From Chitinophagaceae bacterium (GTDB lineage Bacteria > Bacteroidota > Bacteroidia > Chitinophagales > Chitinophagaceae): DNA of 64,000 bases. Below are positions 36,066-44,344 of this stretch, piece after piece. The stretch covers positions 5,656 through 69,655 of the forward strand of contig JADKJI010000031.1 in NCBI GenBank assembly GCA_016721085.1, in the 5' to 3' direction. Below the pieces are notes generated by a model. That model was not told the origin of the DNA. It ran no database searches and saw only the letters and a program-made list of their open reading frames with translations. The translations under genes were made by a program, and so were the position numbers. The first letter of the stretch is position 1. Each line of letters starts with the position of its first letter.

Positions 36066-36209
36066 GCTTCAAAACAATATTCAAGTTCCAAAAGTTCAAG
36101 AAGTTCAATAGGTTCTTAGGTCGAATACTCTGATTGAATTTGGATAACCCTTTTGGTAAACTGAATATAGTTATTGAGTTTAAATTTTAAGAGTTAGCAT
36201 AACATAAAT

Positions 36210-36245
36210 AAGAAACCCTTTCAAATTGAAAGGGTTTCTTGTTTT
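36210..36245 (+). terminator. Rho-independent terminator after the small outer membrane protein gene
   Basis: Perfect hairpin AGAAACCCTTTC / GAAAGGGTTTCT with a four-base AAAT-type loop, followed by TTGTTTT. Convergent to ftsY, so it may work in both directions. Confidence 0.8.
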
Positions 36246-36249
36246 CTGT

Positions 36250-36558
36250 ATCTCCGGGTTGCACCCGGGGTCATTATTGTTCAACCCCTTCGGGGTTGGG
36301 CGATTCTCAAACTAAATACTTGTATTCCTCCTTCCTTACTTCCCTACTACCTAACTACCCTACTTGTATTTGTATTTTCTTCCGGACTTTCGGTCTTTCG
36401 GACTTCTCTTTAACTCCCGACTTCCGACTATCGACTAACGACTCCCGACTTGTATTTCTCCCCGGACTATTTCGCTCTTCAAAATTCAAACTCTCCCCAC
36501 GGACTCCTCCGACTCCTCGGACTCTTCTTTCGGACTTCCCGACTTCCGGTCTTCCGGA
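36250..36558. repeat. Pyrimidine-rich low-complexity repeats downstream of ftsY
   Basis: No gene. A TTCGGGGTTG/CAACCCCTTCGG-type palindrome is followed by CTTCCTTACTTCCCTACT units, GGACTTCGG units and CGACTCC units up to the ftsY stop. The open frame across 36239-36667 is an artefact of this composition. Confidence 0.6.
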
Positions 36559-37521
36559 CTATTTCTTGACAGCAAACAAACTATCCACAAACTCATGCTT
36601 ATCAAAAACCAACAGATCTTCCATCTTCTCTCCCATACCGATGAACTTAACTGGGATTTTGAATTGATGTGCGATAGCTAAAACAACACCACCTTTTGCA
36701 GTACCATCCAATTTGGTGATGGCAAGCGCTGATACATCAGTGGTAGCTGTAAAATGTCTTGCTTGTTCAATAGCGTTTTGTCCGGTGGATCCATCAACAA
36801 CCAATAATACTTCGTGTGGTGCTTCTGGAATATGTTTCTGAATTACTCTTTTAATCTTATTGAGCTCATCCATCAAATGGGCTTTGTTATGTAAACGGCC
36901 GGCAGTATCGATGATGATAACATCTGAACCACGTGAAAGACCGCTTTGCACTGTATCGAATGCAACAGATGCGGGATCTGCGCCCATTCCCTGCTTCACA
37001 ATGGGAACATCTACCCTTTCACTCCAGATTGTTAATTGGTCTACAGCGGCAGCCCTGAAGGTATCAGCGGCGCCTAATAAAACAGACTTTCCTGCTTTCT
37101 TGAAATTATAAGCTAGTTTACCAATGGTGGTTGTTTTACCTGCCCCATTAACTCCAACAACTAATATTATATATGGCTTAGAAGGAAGAACAGAATCGAA
37201 GGCATAGGTATTTCCTTCTGGTGCATCAACTAAAATGTTTTCAATTTCCTGTTGTAAAAGGGAATTAAGTTCTGATGTACTTACATATTTATCTTTTGCT
37301 ACACGCGCTTCTATCTTCTCAATTATCTTAACAGTTGTATCGATACCTACATCGGCACTTACTAAGGCTTCTTCAAGGTTATCCAATACTTCTTCATCAA
37401 CCGAACTTTTACCGGCGATAGCCCGGGTTAGTTTAGTCAGGAAATTATCCTTGGTCTTTTGCAGCCCCTGATCCAGGGTTTCCTTCTCTTTCTTTCCGAA
37501 AAGTTTACCGAAAAAACTCAT
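36559..37521 (-). CDS. ftsY: Signal recognition particle receptor FtsY
   Basis: GTPase receptor that docks SRP-ribosome complexes at the membrane. ATG 37521 gives 320 residues starting MSFFGKLFGKKEK, a short amphipathic membrane-targeting helix in place of a long acidic A domain. The NG domain has the P-loop GVNGAGKTTTIGKLA near 130, DTFRAAAVDQL, DTAGR and TKLDGTAKGG, and the closing GMGEKMEDLLVFD. Located after the L28-L33-DUF4295 genes as in many Bacteroidota, but a terminator-like hairpin separates it from them. Confidence 0.96.
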   Translation of the reverse strand: MSFFGKLFGKKEKETLDQGLQKTKDNFLTKLTRAIAGKSSVDEEVLDNLEEALVSADVGIDTTVKIIEKIEARVAKDKYVSTSELNSLLQQEIENILVDAPEGNTYAFDSVLPSKPYIILVVGVNGAGKTTTIGKLAYNFKKAGKSVLLGAADTFRAAAVDQLTIWSERVDVPIVKQGMGADPASVAFDTVQSGLSRGSDVIIIDTAGRLHNKAHLMDELNKIKRVIQKHIPEAPHEVLLVVDGSTGQNAIEQARHFTATTDVSALAITKLDGTAKGGVVLAIAHQFKIPVKFIGMGEKMEDLLVFDKHEFVDSLFAVKK

Positions 37522-37549
37522 AGTAGGTGGTATTGAAAATACAAAATAC

Positions 37550-37580
37550 AAAAAGCTGTTCCGGTTCAGAACAGCTTTTC
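37550..37580 (-). terminator. Rho-independent terminator between DUF4295 gene and ftsY
   Basis: Hairpin AAAAGCTGTT / AACAGCTTTT with loop CCGGTTCAG, flanked by A/T runs in both directions. On the minus strand it is followed by TTTGTATTTTG. It would end the rpmB-rpmG-DUF4295 transcript. Confidence 0.75.
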
Positions 37581-37602
37581 AAAAATATATATCAGGCCAG
37601 AA

Positions 37603-37776
37603 TTATTTCTGAGCCAGGAAATCCTTGATCTTTTCTTTGTGGACGATAGCTTCTTTAAAAGTATAAGCTCCGGTCTTAGGACTGCGAACAGCCTTAATAA
37701 CCTTTGTCCAGTTTTTTGCTTCTGCGGCGGCTTTCTGGTCTTTGGTCTTGATCGCCGTTTTTGCTGCTTTTGCCAT
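37603..37776 (-). CDS. DUF4295 small basic protein
   Basis: A 57-residue Lys/Ala-rich protein beginning MAKAAKTAIKTKDQKA, followed by NWTKVIKAVRSPKTGAYTFKEAIV and ending IKDFLAQK. This family occurs in Bacteroidota next to the L33 and L28 genes, as here, and is presumed ribosome-associated; its role is not known. About 90 bases separate it from rpmG, in a GAAAATTT repeat tract. Confidence 0.9.
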   Translation of the reverse strand: MAKAAKTAIKTKDQKAAAEAKNWTKVIKAVRSPKTGAYTFKEAIVHKEKIKDFLAQK

Positions 37777-37866
37777 GAGGGACTAATTTGAAAATTTGAA
37801 AATTTGAAAATTTGAAAATGTGGAATACAGATGCTTGATTAAAGCAAGGGTTCCTGCTAATTCAAA

Positions 37867-38049
37867 TTACTTGATTTCTTTGTGTACAGTCACCTTTTTC
37901 AGGATGGGATTGTACTTTTTCAACTCCAGACGTTCAGGAGTGTTTTTCTTGTTCTTGGTGCTGATATAGCGGCTTGTACCTGGTTGACCACTTGTTTTGT
38001 GCTCGGTACATTCCAAAATCACCTGAACTCTGCTTCCTTTCTTTGCCAT
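37867..38049 (-). CDS. rpmG: 50S ribosomal protein L33
   Basis: A 60-residue protein with the L33 pattern: MAKKGSRVQVILECTEHK, then RYISTKNKKNTPERLELKKY and NPILKKVTVHKEIK. Only one Cys is present, so this is a zinc-free form. It starts 22 bases after the rpmB stop, same operon. Confidence 0.96.
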   Translation of the reverse strand: MAKKGSRVQVILECTEHKTSGQPGTSRYISTKNKKNTPERLELKKYNPILKKVTVHKEIK

Positions 38050-38071
38050 TATTGATAGCTTTTAATTCGTT

Positions 38072-38308
38072 TTAGATTTTATCCCCTTTCGCTCTCAGCT
38101 CTTTCACCACGCTTAATAAACCATTCTTATTGATGGTACGGATGGCTTCAGTGGACACTTTCAGGGTGATCCATTTTCCTTCCTCAGCAAGGTAATAACG
38201 CTTCACCTGCAAATTAGGCAGAAAGCGACGCTTGGTCTTGATATTGGAGTGTGATACCTTGTTTCCTGATACAGGAACTTTACCGGTCACCTGACATACT
38301 CTAGCCAT
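38072..38308 (-). CDS. rpmB: 50S ribosomal protein L28
   Basis: A 78-residue protein with the L28 signature: MARVCQVTGKVPVSGNKVSHSN, KTKRRFLPNLQVKRYYL, and VSTEAIRTINKNGLLSVVKEL. First gene of the rpmB-rpmG-DUF4295 unit. The 242 bases to ppk upstream hold a hairpin at 38423-38455 and otherwise nothing recognisable. Confidence 0.96.
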   Translation of the reverse strand: MARVCQVTGKVPVSGNKVSHSNIKTKRRFLPNLQVKRYYLAEEGKWITLKVSTEAIRTINKNGLLSVVKELRAKGDKI

Positions 38309-38550
38309 GATGTAAAAAAATTTAGGACGGCAAAGGTCGGGAAAATAGGCTTACCCACAAAAGATTTTACCTTTTTTTTTGGTAGAATTCTTCACACCTG
38401 TGGATTATAAGTAATTGGCGGTGACCGTTTTTTTTGGGGTGCCCAAAAAAAGGTCGAGTTAGACCATGCCAGAGGCCGGGAGTAAAAATAATAAATATTT
38501 AATTTGAGGGTATCCCTAAAGGAGGCCAACTTTGGGAAAAACTGGTATAA

Positions 38551-40668
38551 ATGCCTGTATTGAAACGAAAAACGATTGTTAGGGACATTAGCTGGTTGTC
38601 ATTCAATGGCCGGGTGCTACAGGAAGCTGCCGACCCAACCGTACCCCTTAAAGAAAGGCTCAAATTCCTGGGTATCTTCTCCAATAACCTCGATGAATTC
38701 TTCCGGGTAAGGGTCGCAACCCTAAAAAGAATGGCCGAAGTAGGCCCAAAAATCAAGAATATGCACCTGGAAATTGCCCCTGGCAAGATCCTGGAACAGA
38801 TAAATCAGGTGGTTTTGGAACAACAAACCACTTTTAATAAGATATGGGAACAACTCAGATCAGAGATGGCTGCCGATAATATCCACCTTGTATCCGAGAA
38901 ACAACTCTCCAAAGAACAGCAGAAATTCGTTGAAACCTATTTTGAAGAAGAAGTCAGGAACAATATCATTCCCCTGATGGTTGAAAGTATTCCCCAATTT
39001 CCCTATTTACGTGACAAATCTTTATATCTGGGGGTGCTGTTATCCAGAAAAGATGACTCACTCAAAAGAAAATTCGCTGTAATTGAAGTCCCATCGAAAG
39101 TTACCGGCCGTTTTGTAAAGTTACCAGCCCCTCAAGGCGAGAATCATATCATATTATTAGAAGATGTTATACGATACAATCTAAAAAGCATCTTTTCCTT
39201 CTTCGGCTATAACCGATATGAAGCATGGGTTTTCAAAACAACGAAAGATGCTGAGATAGACCTTGATAATGATATATCGACCGACCTTATTCAGAAAATC
39301 GAAAAAGGGCTAAGAAACAGGAGAAAAGGGAAAACAGTCCGATTTGTATATGATAAGGAAATGAATACCGACCTTCTCGATTTCCTCATGAAAAAGCTGA
39401 ACCTATCCAAAAAAGACGGATTGATACCTGGTGGAAGGATTCATAATTTCAGGCACTTCATGAATTTTCCGGATGTATTTACAAAGAAAAACCTTCGGAA
39501 AAAACCCTTCCTTCATCCCCTGCTAAAAAACTCACTGCGCGTTACAGATGTAATGCTTGAGAATGATATACTACTGAATTTCCCCTATCATTCATTCAGT
39601 CCTTTGATTGACCTGCTTCGGGAAGCAGCAATCGACCCAGATGTAAAAGCAATAAAAATAACAGCCTATAGATTGGCTGAAAACTCCAAAATTGTAAACG
39701 CATTGATCAATGCGGTAAGAAATGGGAAAGAAGTGACCGTAATGCTTGAATTGAGGGCCCGGTTTGAAGAAGAGGCCAATCTGGAATGGAAACTTCGTTT
39801 GGAAGAAGAAGGTGTAAAAGTTATGATCAGTATCCCCAATCTGAAAGTGCATGCAAAAATGTGCATGATCAAAAAAAGGGTCAATAACCATACAATTCAC
39901 TATGGTTTTGTAAGTACTGGAAACCTGAATGAGCAAACAGCAAAAATATATGGCGACCATTGCCTTCTAACTTCCGACAGGCATATTATGGCTGATGTGA
40001 ACCGCATTTTCAACTATCTGGAAAAATGGAAAGATGGAATGCACTACCTGAAAGCCTGCAAAACCATCATTCCCTGCCCTGTTGGACTACGAAAAGAACT
40101 GAACAAACTGATAGCTCGTGAAATAAAATTCGCCAAAGAAGGAAAGCCTTCTTCAATAACACTTAAGATGAATTCCCTTTCAGATGAGGAACTCATCATG
40201 AAACTATCAGAAGCTGCGAAAAGCGGCGTGGAGCTGCGTCTTATAATACGAGGCATATTCTGTATGCTCACTGAAAACAAGAAATTCAGGGAACCAGTAA
40301 AAGCTATAAGTATAGTAGATGAATATCTGGAACATGCCCGTGTTTTCATATTTCATAACAATGGGAATGAGAAAGTATTTATCTCTTCAGCCGACTGGAT
40401 GGTAAGAAATATCGATCATCGGGTAGAAGCCACCTGCCCCATCCTGGATCCGAATATTAAGAAAGTGTTGAAAAATATACTGGAGATACAGTTGAGTGAT
40501 AACATAAAAGCCAGAATTTTGGACAACGAACTGGAGAATCGGTATGTACGTGAAAAAGGCAAGAAAAAAATCCGGTCACAGGTTGAGATCTATAATTATT
40601 TACATCAGAAAACACTTGACAAAACAAGTGCCATTCCCCTTCTGAATTCAGAAACAGTGGCAGGTTGA
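38551..40668 (+). CDS. ppk1: Polyphosphate kinase 1
   Basis: Makes polyphosphate from ATP reversibly. The 705 residues match the four-domain enzyme: the N domain (RDISWLSFNGRVLQEAAD, FLGIFSNNLDEFFRVRV), the H domain, and two phospholipase-D-like C domains. The autophosphorylated His is His 434 in LKVHAKMCMI, equivalent to E. coli His 435, and the second catalytic His is His 595 in LEHARVFIFHN. The exopolyphosphatase gene follows after 23 bases. Good AAAGGAGG occurs about 27 bases before the ATG, too far for a normal ribosome-binding site. Confidence 0.97.
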   Translation: MPVLKRKTIVRDISWLSFNGRVLQEAADPTVPLKERLKFLGIFSNNLDEFFRVRVATLKRMAEVGPKIKNMHLEIAPGKILEQINQVVLEQQTTFNKIWEQLRSEMAADNIHLVSEKQLSKEQQKFVETYFEEEVRNNIIPLMVESIPQFPYLRDKSLYLGVLLSRKDDSLKRKFAVIEVPSKVTGRFVKLPAPQGENHIILLEDVIRYNLKSIFSFFGYNRYEAWVFKTTKDAEIDLDNDISTDLIQKIEKGLRNRRKGKTVRFVYDKEMNTDLLDFLMKKLNLSKKDGLIPGGRIHNFRHFMNFPDVFTKKNLRKKPFLHPLLKNSLRVTDVMLENDILLNFPYHSFSPLIDLLREAAIDPDVKAIKITAYRLAENSKIVNALINAVRNGKEVTVMLELRARFEEEANLEWKLRLEEEGVKVMISIPNLKVHAKMCMIKKRVNNHTIHYGFVSTGNLNEQTAKIYGDHCLLTSDRHIMADVNRIFNYLEKWKDGMHYLKACKTIIPCPVGLRKELNKLIAREIKFAKEGKPSSITLKMNSLSDEELIMKLSEAAKSGVELRLIIRGIFCMLTENKKFREPVKAISIVDEYLEHARVFIFHNNGNEKVFISSADWMVRNIDHRVEATCPILDPNIKKVLKNILEIQLSDNIKARILDNELENRYVREKGKKKIRSQVEIYNYLHQKTLDKTSAIPLLNSETVAG

Positions 40669-40691
40669 GTAGCTAAAAAAAGGAGTAACCC

Positions 40692-41582
40692 ATGAGACTG
40701 GCTGCGATTGATATAGGAAGTAATGCTGCCCGACTGCTTATCTCGGATGTAGTTCCCACTGATGATAATCACACCCAGTTTCAAAAGATCAACCTGGTGA
40801 GGGTACCCTTACGACTGGGATTTGATGTATTTGAAAAGAAGGAAATTTCTGAAGAGAAAGAAACCATGATTATGAATACCATGAGGGCTTACCGCCATCT
40901 CCTGGATGCCTATGGTGTTCCTCTTGATCATCTCAAAGCCGCTGCTACATCAGCTATGAGAGATGCTACCAATTCTTCAGACATAATCAACAGGGTTAAA
41001 GAAAAAACCGGAATCTCCATCGAAGTCATAACAGGCGATACTGAAGCTTCACTTATATACGAAAACCATATTGCTGAAAACCTGGATAGCGACCATACTT
41101 ATTTGTACATTGACGTTGGTGGTGGTAGCACAGAACTAACATTCTTCGCAGGAAACAAACTGGTATTCAAAAGATCTTTCAATATTGGCACCATCCGTTT
41201 ATTGAAAAGGCAAGTGGACGATAGCCAGTGGGATGACATGAAAGATTTTGTAAAGAAAGAGACAAAGGGATTTTCTGATATTGTAGCCATCGGATCCGGA
41301 GGTAATATCAACAAGATATTTTCTATCTCAAAAAAGAAAGAAGGCAAACCCTTGCAACTGGACTTACTCAAAGATTATTATAAGGAGTTCAATAGCTTCA
41401 CAGTAGAAGATCGTATTCGTATCTATCACTTACGTGAAGACCGTGCTGATGTAATTGTACCGGCATTACAGATTTATATAAATGTTATGCGTTGGGCTGA
41501 TATTGATGAAATATTCGTACCAAAAATCGGATTGGCCGACGGATTAATACAACACCTTTATACGGAATTGCAAAAAGCCTGA
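40692..41582 (+). CDS. Exopolyphosphatase-like phosphatase (Ppx/GppA family)
   Basis: ASKHA-fold phosphatase that shortens polyphosphate or dephosphorylates pppGpp. The 296 residues have AAIDIGSNAARLLI at the start, the YIDVGGGSTELTFF phosphate motif near 138-151 and the GSGGNINKIF motif near 202. It is the short form, lacking the C-terminal HD-like domain. The ribosome-binding site AGGAG at 40681-40685 is unusually good for this genome. Second gene of a ppk-ppx operon, so polyphosphate turnover is its likely job. Confidence 0.92.
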   Translation: MRLAAIDIGSNAARLLISDVVPTDDNHTQFQKINLVRVPLRLGFDVFEKKEISEEKETMIMNTMRAYRHLLDAYGVPLDHLKAAATSAMRDATNSSDIINRVKEKTGISIEVITGDTEASLIYENHIAENLDSDHTYLYIDVGGGSTELTFFAGNKLVFKRSFNIGTIRLLKRQVDDSQWDDMKDFVKKETKGFSDIVAIGSGGNINKIFSISKKKEGKPLQLDLLKDYYKEFNSFTVEDRIRIYHLREDRADVIVPALQIYINVMRWADIDEIFVPKIGLADGLIQHLYTELQKA

Positions 41583-41686
41583 TATATTTACGAAGCAAAA
41601 AGCACTTCGAATTTATAATCCTCCCCCCTTCCTTCAACCTGTTATCAGATTGTTGTAGTACATTTATTCAAACCAACTTACATCCT

Positions 41687-42364
41687 ATGCCTGTAAATAA
41701 GGAAATAAAGAAAATCACTACCCATACATTACACAAGATGAAGGAAGCCGGGGTTCCGATTTCCATGATCACAGCTTATGACTATTCTTTTGCGGGTATT
41801 TTCGATGCAGCGGGAATTGATATAATCCTGGTTGGTGATTCAGCCTCCAATGTAATGGCTGGACATGAAACTACTTTACCGATCACTCTCGATCAAATGA
41901 TCTATCACGCTTCTTCTGGAGAAGAAGTTATTGAAGCCGTTAACAGGATTGTTGCAGCAGGTATTCCAGTGATGGGACATCTTGGATTAACACCTCAATC
42001 AATATATAAATTCGGAACGTACTCTGTTAGGGCTAAGGAAGAAGAAGAAGCAAACAAACTAAGAAAAGACGCACTCCTATTAGAAAAAGCAGGTTGTTTT
42101 GCAGTAGTACTCGAAAAAATTCCTGCTTCACTTGCTAAAGAAGTTTCTCAAAGTCTAAGCATTCCAACAATCGGCATTGGTGCAGGCAATGTCTGCGATG
42201 GACAAGTATTAGTGATGCACGACATGCTGGGAATAAACACCGAATTCAAACCCCGCTTCTTACGCCAATACCTCAATCTCCACGAACAAATTACTGGCGC
42301 TGTTCAGCATTATATAAAAGATGTGAAGAGCAGGGAGTTTCCGAATGAGACTGAACAATACTGA
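41687..42364 (+). CDS. panB: 3-methyl-2-oxobutanoate hydroxymethyltransferase (PanB) with internal in-frame deletion
   Basis: First committed enzyme of pantothenate synthesis. The N-terminal part (TAYDYSFAGIFDAAG, LVGDSASNVMAGHETTLPITLDQMIYHASS) and C-terminal part (GIPVMGHLGLTPQSI, IGIGAGNVCDGQVLVMHDMLG) are excellent PanB. Between YHASS and GEEVIEAVNRI, near 41918, about 44 residues present in E. coli PanB are missing. They include the metal ligands Asp 84 and Glu 114 and the substrate-binding Lys 112. Length is 225 against about 265-275 for the family. As read the enzyme should be inactive; an assembly deletion is as likely as a real one. Confidence 0.9.
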   Translation: MPVNKEIKKITTHTLHKMKEAGVPISMITAYDYSFAGIFDAAGIDIILVGDSASNVMAGHETTLPITLDQMIYHASSGEEVIEAVNRIVAAGIPVMGHLGLTPQSIYKFGTYSVRAKEEEEANKLRKDALLLEKAGCFAVVLEKIPASLAKEVSQSLSIPTIGIGAGNVCDGQVLVMHDMLGINTEFKPRFLRQYLNLHEQITGAVQHYIKDVKSREFPNETEQY

Positions 42365-43390
42365 TGCGGGATGTTGGATGCTTAATGCTTGATGCTTTGT
42401 TGCCTAAGGCTTAAGGCCTAATGAATTATGGCTTTGCCTTTTGCTATAATTACATTTTGCGTCAACTTGTCCCGATTATTTCCTATCGTGTAGACATATT
42501 TCTTATTATTTGCTACTAGCGTTAGCATGGTTTAGCTGCAATTAATTCTACTCTTAGGAAGTCAAAGAAGAAGAAAGAGAATACAAATACATTTTACCGG
42601 GGAGACGCAGAGGCGCGGTTGTCAATTTGTTGCTTCTAAATATTACAGAATAGAGACGCAGAGGGTCGCTACGCGACCTATACAAGACCATGAAGCAAAA
42701 GGGGAATAGGGATTCAGAATAACATGTTTAGTGAGTCTAAATTTTAAGCTGGGGTGCGTGTCTTCACCCACCTCAACTGATATAATCCAATCGTGTGGAC
42801 ACATTTCATAGCTAGCATATCCTGTACATCCCAAATATCCATTCAAATCAAGGTCCGGTGGTGGTTGGCCTGATTAGGTACTCTGCTCTTGTTCCTGAAA
42901 TAATCCTATCGTGAGACACATTTCATAGCTAGCTATCCTGTCTCCCAAATATGCATTCAAATCAAAGGTCCTGTATTGGTCGCGCAGCGACCCTCTGCGT
43001 CTCAACTGTACAACTATTTTAAAGTAACAAATTGACTCCCGCGCCTCTGCGCCTCCGCGGTAAAATGTATTTGTATTTTTGACTCATAACTGATTAGAGT
43101 AACTCTGCTGTCCCTTGTTCTCTACCGAAATAATCCTATCGTGTAGACACATTTCATAGCTAGCATATCCTGTACATCCCAAATATGCATTCAAATCAAG
43201 GTCCTGGATTGGTCGCGCAGCGACCCTCTGCGTCTCAACTGTACAAATATTTTAAAGTAACAAATTGACTCCCGCGCCTCTGCGCCCCCGCGGTAAAATG
43301 TATTTGTATTTTTGACTCAACACTTATGGACTAAGCTCTACTCTAAGCCTTAAGCTTTAGGCCTTAAGCCTTAGGCTAAAAGCATTAAGC
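42365..43390. repeat. Nested palindromic and direct repeats, no gene
   Basis: Outer arms: TGCCTAAGGCTTAAGGCCTA at 42400-42420 and its counterpart CCTTAAGCTTTAGGCCTTAAGCC around 43343-43380. Inner arms: CAAATACATTTTACCG...CGCAGAGGCGCGG at 42584-42618 and the reverse complement at 43270-43308. Inside lie three direct copies of a unit (partial 42782-42896, then 42897-43127 and 43128-43320) that starts ATAATCC-ATCGTG, carries CACATTTCATAGCTAGC and CATCCCAAATATGCATTC, and holds the palindrome GGTCGCGCAGCGACC. The left half at 42650-42720 is a reverse-complement copy of that unit. It lies between convergent genes. Confidence 0.85.
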
Positions 43391-43880
43391 TTATTTCCCC
43401 ACATTCTCATTCCCCAAAATATCCGCATCATAAATCTCATACACTTTAAGATCAATGTGAAGGTTGGAAGTTTTGAGTCTGTTGGCTAATATATCGCAGC
43501 TTGTATAGGCAGTGATTTTCTGAACCATTTTCATCTTTGGGTAAAACACTTCTTTGATCTGCTTCTTCTCTTTCTCCAAAACATTCATAGCAGTAGTATA
43601 CTCGAAGTTCAGATTACCATTATTAGTTTTTTCTGCGAATACAGCTACATAATCGTGGTTCTCGTTATTAGAGCTTAATGATAAAATCTGGCAGGCACAT
43701 ACTTTGGCTTTTACTTTTTCCATTTTAGCCATTTCAGCTTTAACGCCGTCAGCATTTACATAAGAGTTGAGAGACTGTTGTTTGATTCTGAGAGAAGGTA
43801 AGGAAGTGCCATTACCAGCAAAAAGAGTGATTGAAGAAAAAGAAAACAGTGAATACTAAAATAAGGTTTAGAGTTTTCAT
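43391..43880 (-). CDS. Secreted protein of unknown function, start region frameshifted
   Basis: The body (MAKMEKVKAKVCACQILSLS through DADILGNENVGK) is about 113 residues without recognised domain. Upstream it continues in frame (AGNGTSLPSLRIKQQSLNSYV), and a signal peptide (MKTLNLILVFTVFF) begins at ATG 43880 one base out of frame; removing one T from the T5 run near 43841-43845 (A5 on the plus strand) joins them to about 162 residues. I recognise no family. A TTATCAAGT / ACTTGATAA inverted repeat (43891-43899, 43933-43941) lies just upstream. Confidence 0.65.
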
Positions 43881-44041
43881 GGTACAATCTTTATCAAGTA
43901 AGGAATAAGGTTACGGTTTTCTGGACTATTGAACTTGATAAGAGATACCGGATTTTTACTGGAGAATAACCAGTGCGTATAGTTTTGTCAGTGGGATATT
44001 GAGCAGGGCGTAAAAATTGTCATAATCTCCCGTATTTGCAA

Positions 44042-44310
44042 GCCTCAGGGATGCTTAATTTTTGCAGTTTTCAATAATTGCTTGAGGCTGGATGCTAGAT
44101 GCTTGATGCTGAATGCATGATGCAGGATGCCTAAGGCTTAAGGCCTACGGCCCAGAGCTTAAAGCAGAGTACAGCCCGACTGTTTTTGTGAATTACAGAA
44201 AATATAATACGAAGACAATACTTTGTACGGATACTGGAATAAAGCTTTAGGCTTTAGGCTTTAAGCCTTAGGCAAAAAGCATTAAGCCAGCATCAAGCCT
44301 CCAGCATCCA
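44042..44310. repeat. Palindromic interspersed element, copy 1
   Basis: Part of the 464-base gap between divergent genes. AGCCTCA/TGAGGCT arms (44042-44048, 44084-44090) precede TGCTTGATGCTGAATGC units, TGCCTAAGGCTTAAGGCCTA at 44129-44148, a middle with ACAGCCCGACTG and AAAATATAATACGAAG, and the right arm of TTTAGGC/CCTTAGGC units at 44243-44278, ending with GCATCCAGCA. A homologous copy is at 51718-51925. Confidence 0.75.
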
Positions 44311-44344
44311 GCAATTCACTATCTTGCACTCCAATAATTTAACT

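Noticed and set aside
36239..36667. A gene of 142 codons on the plus strand
   Set aside because: It consists of low-complexity repeat and antisense ftsY sequence with no protein-like pattern.
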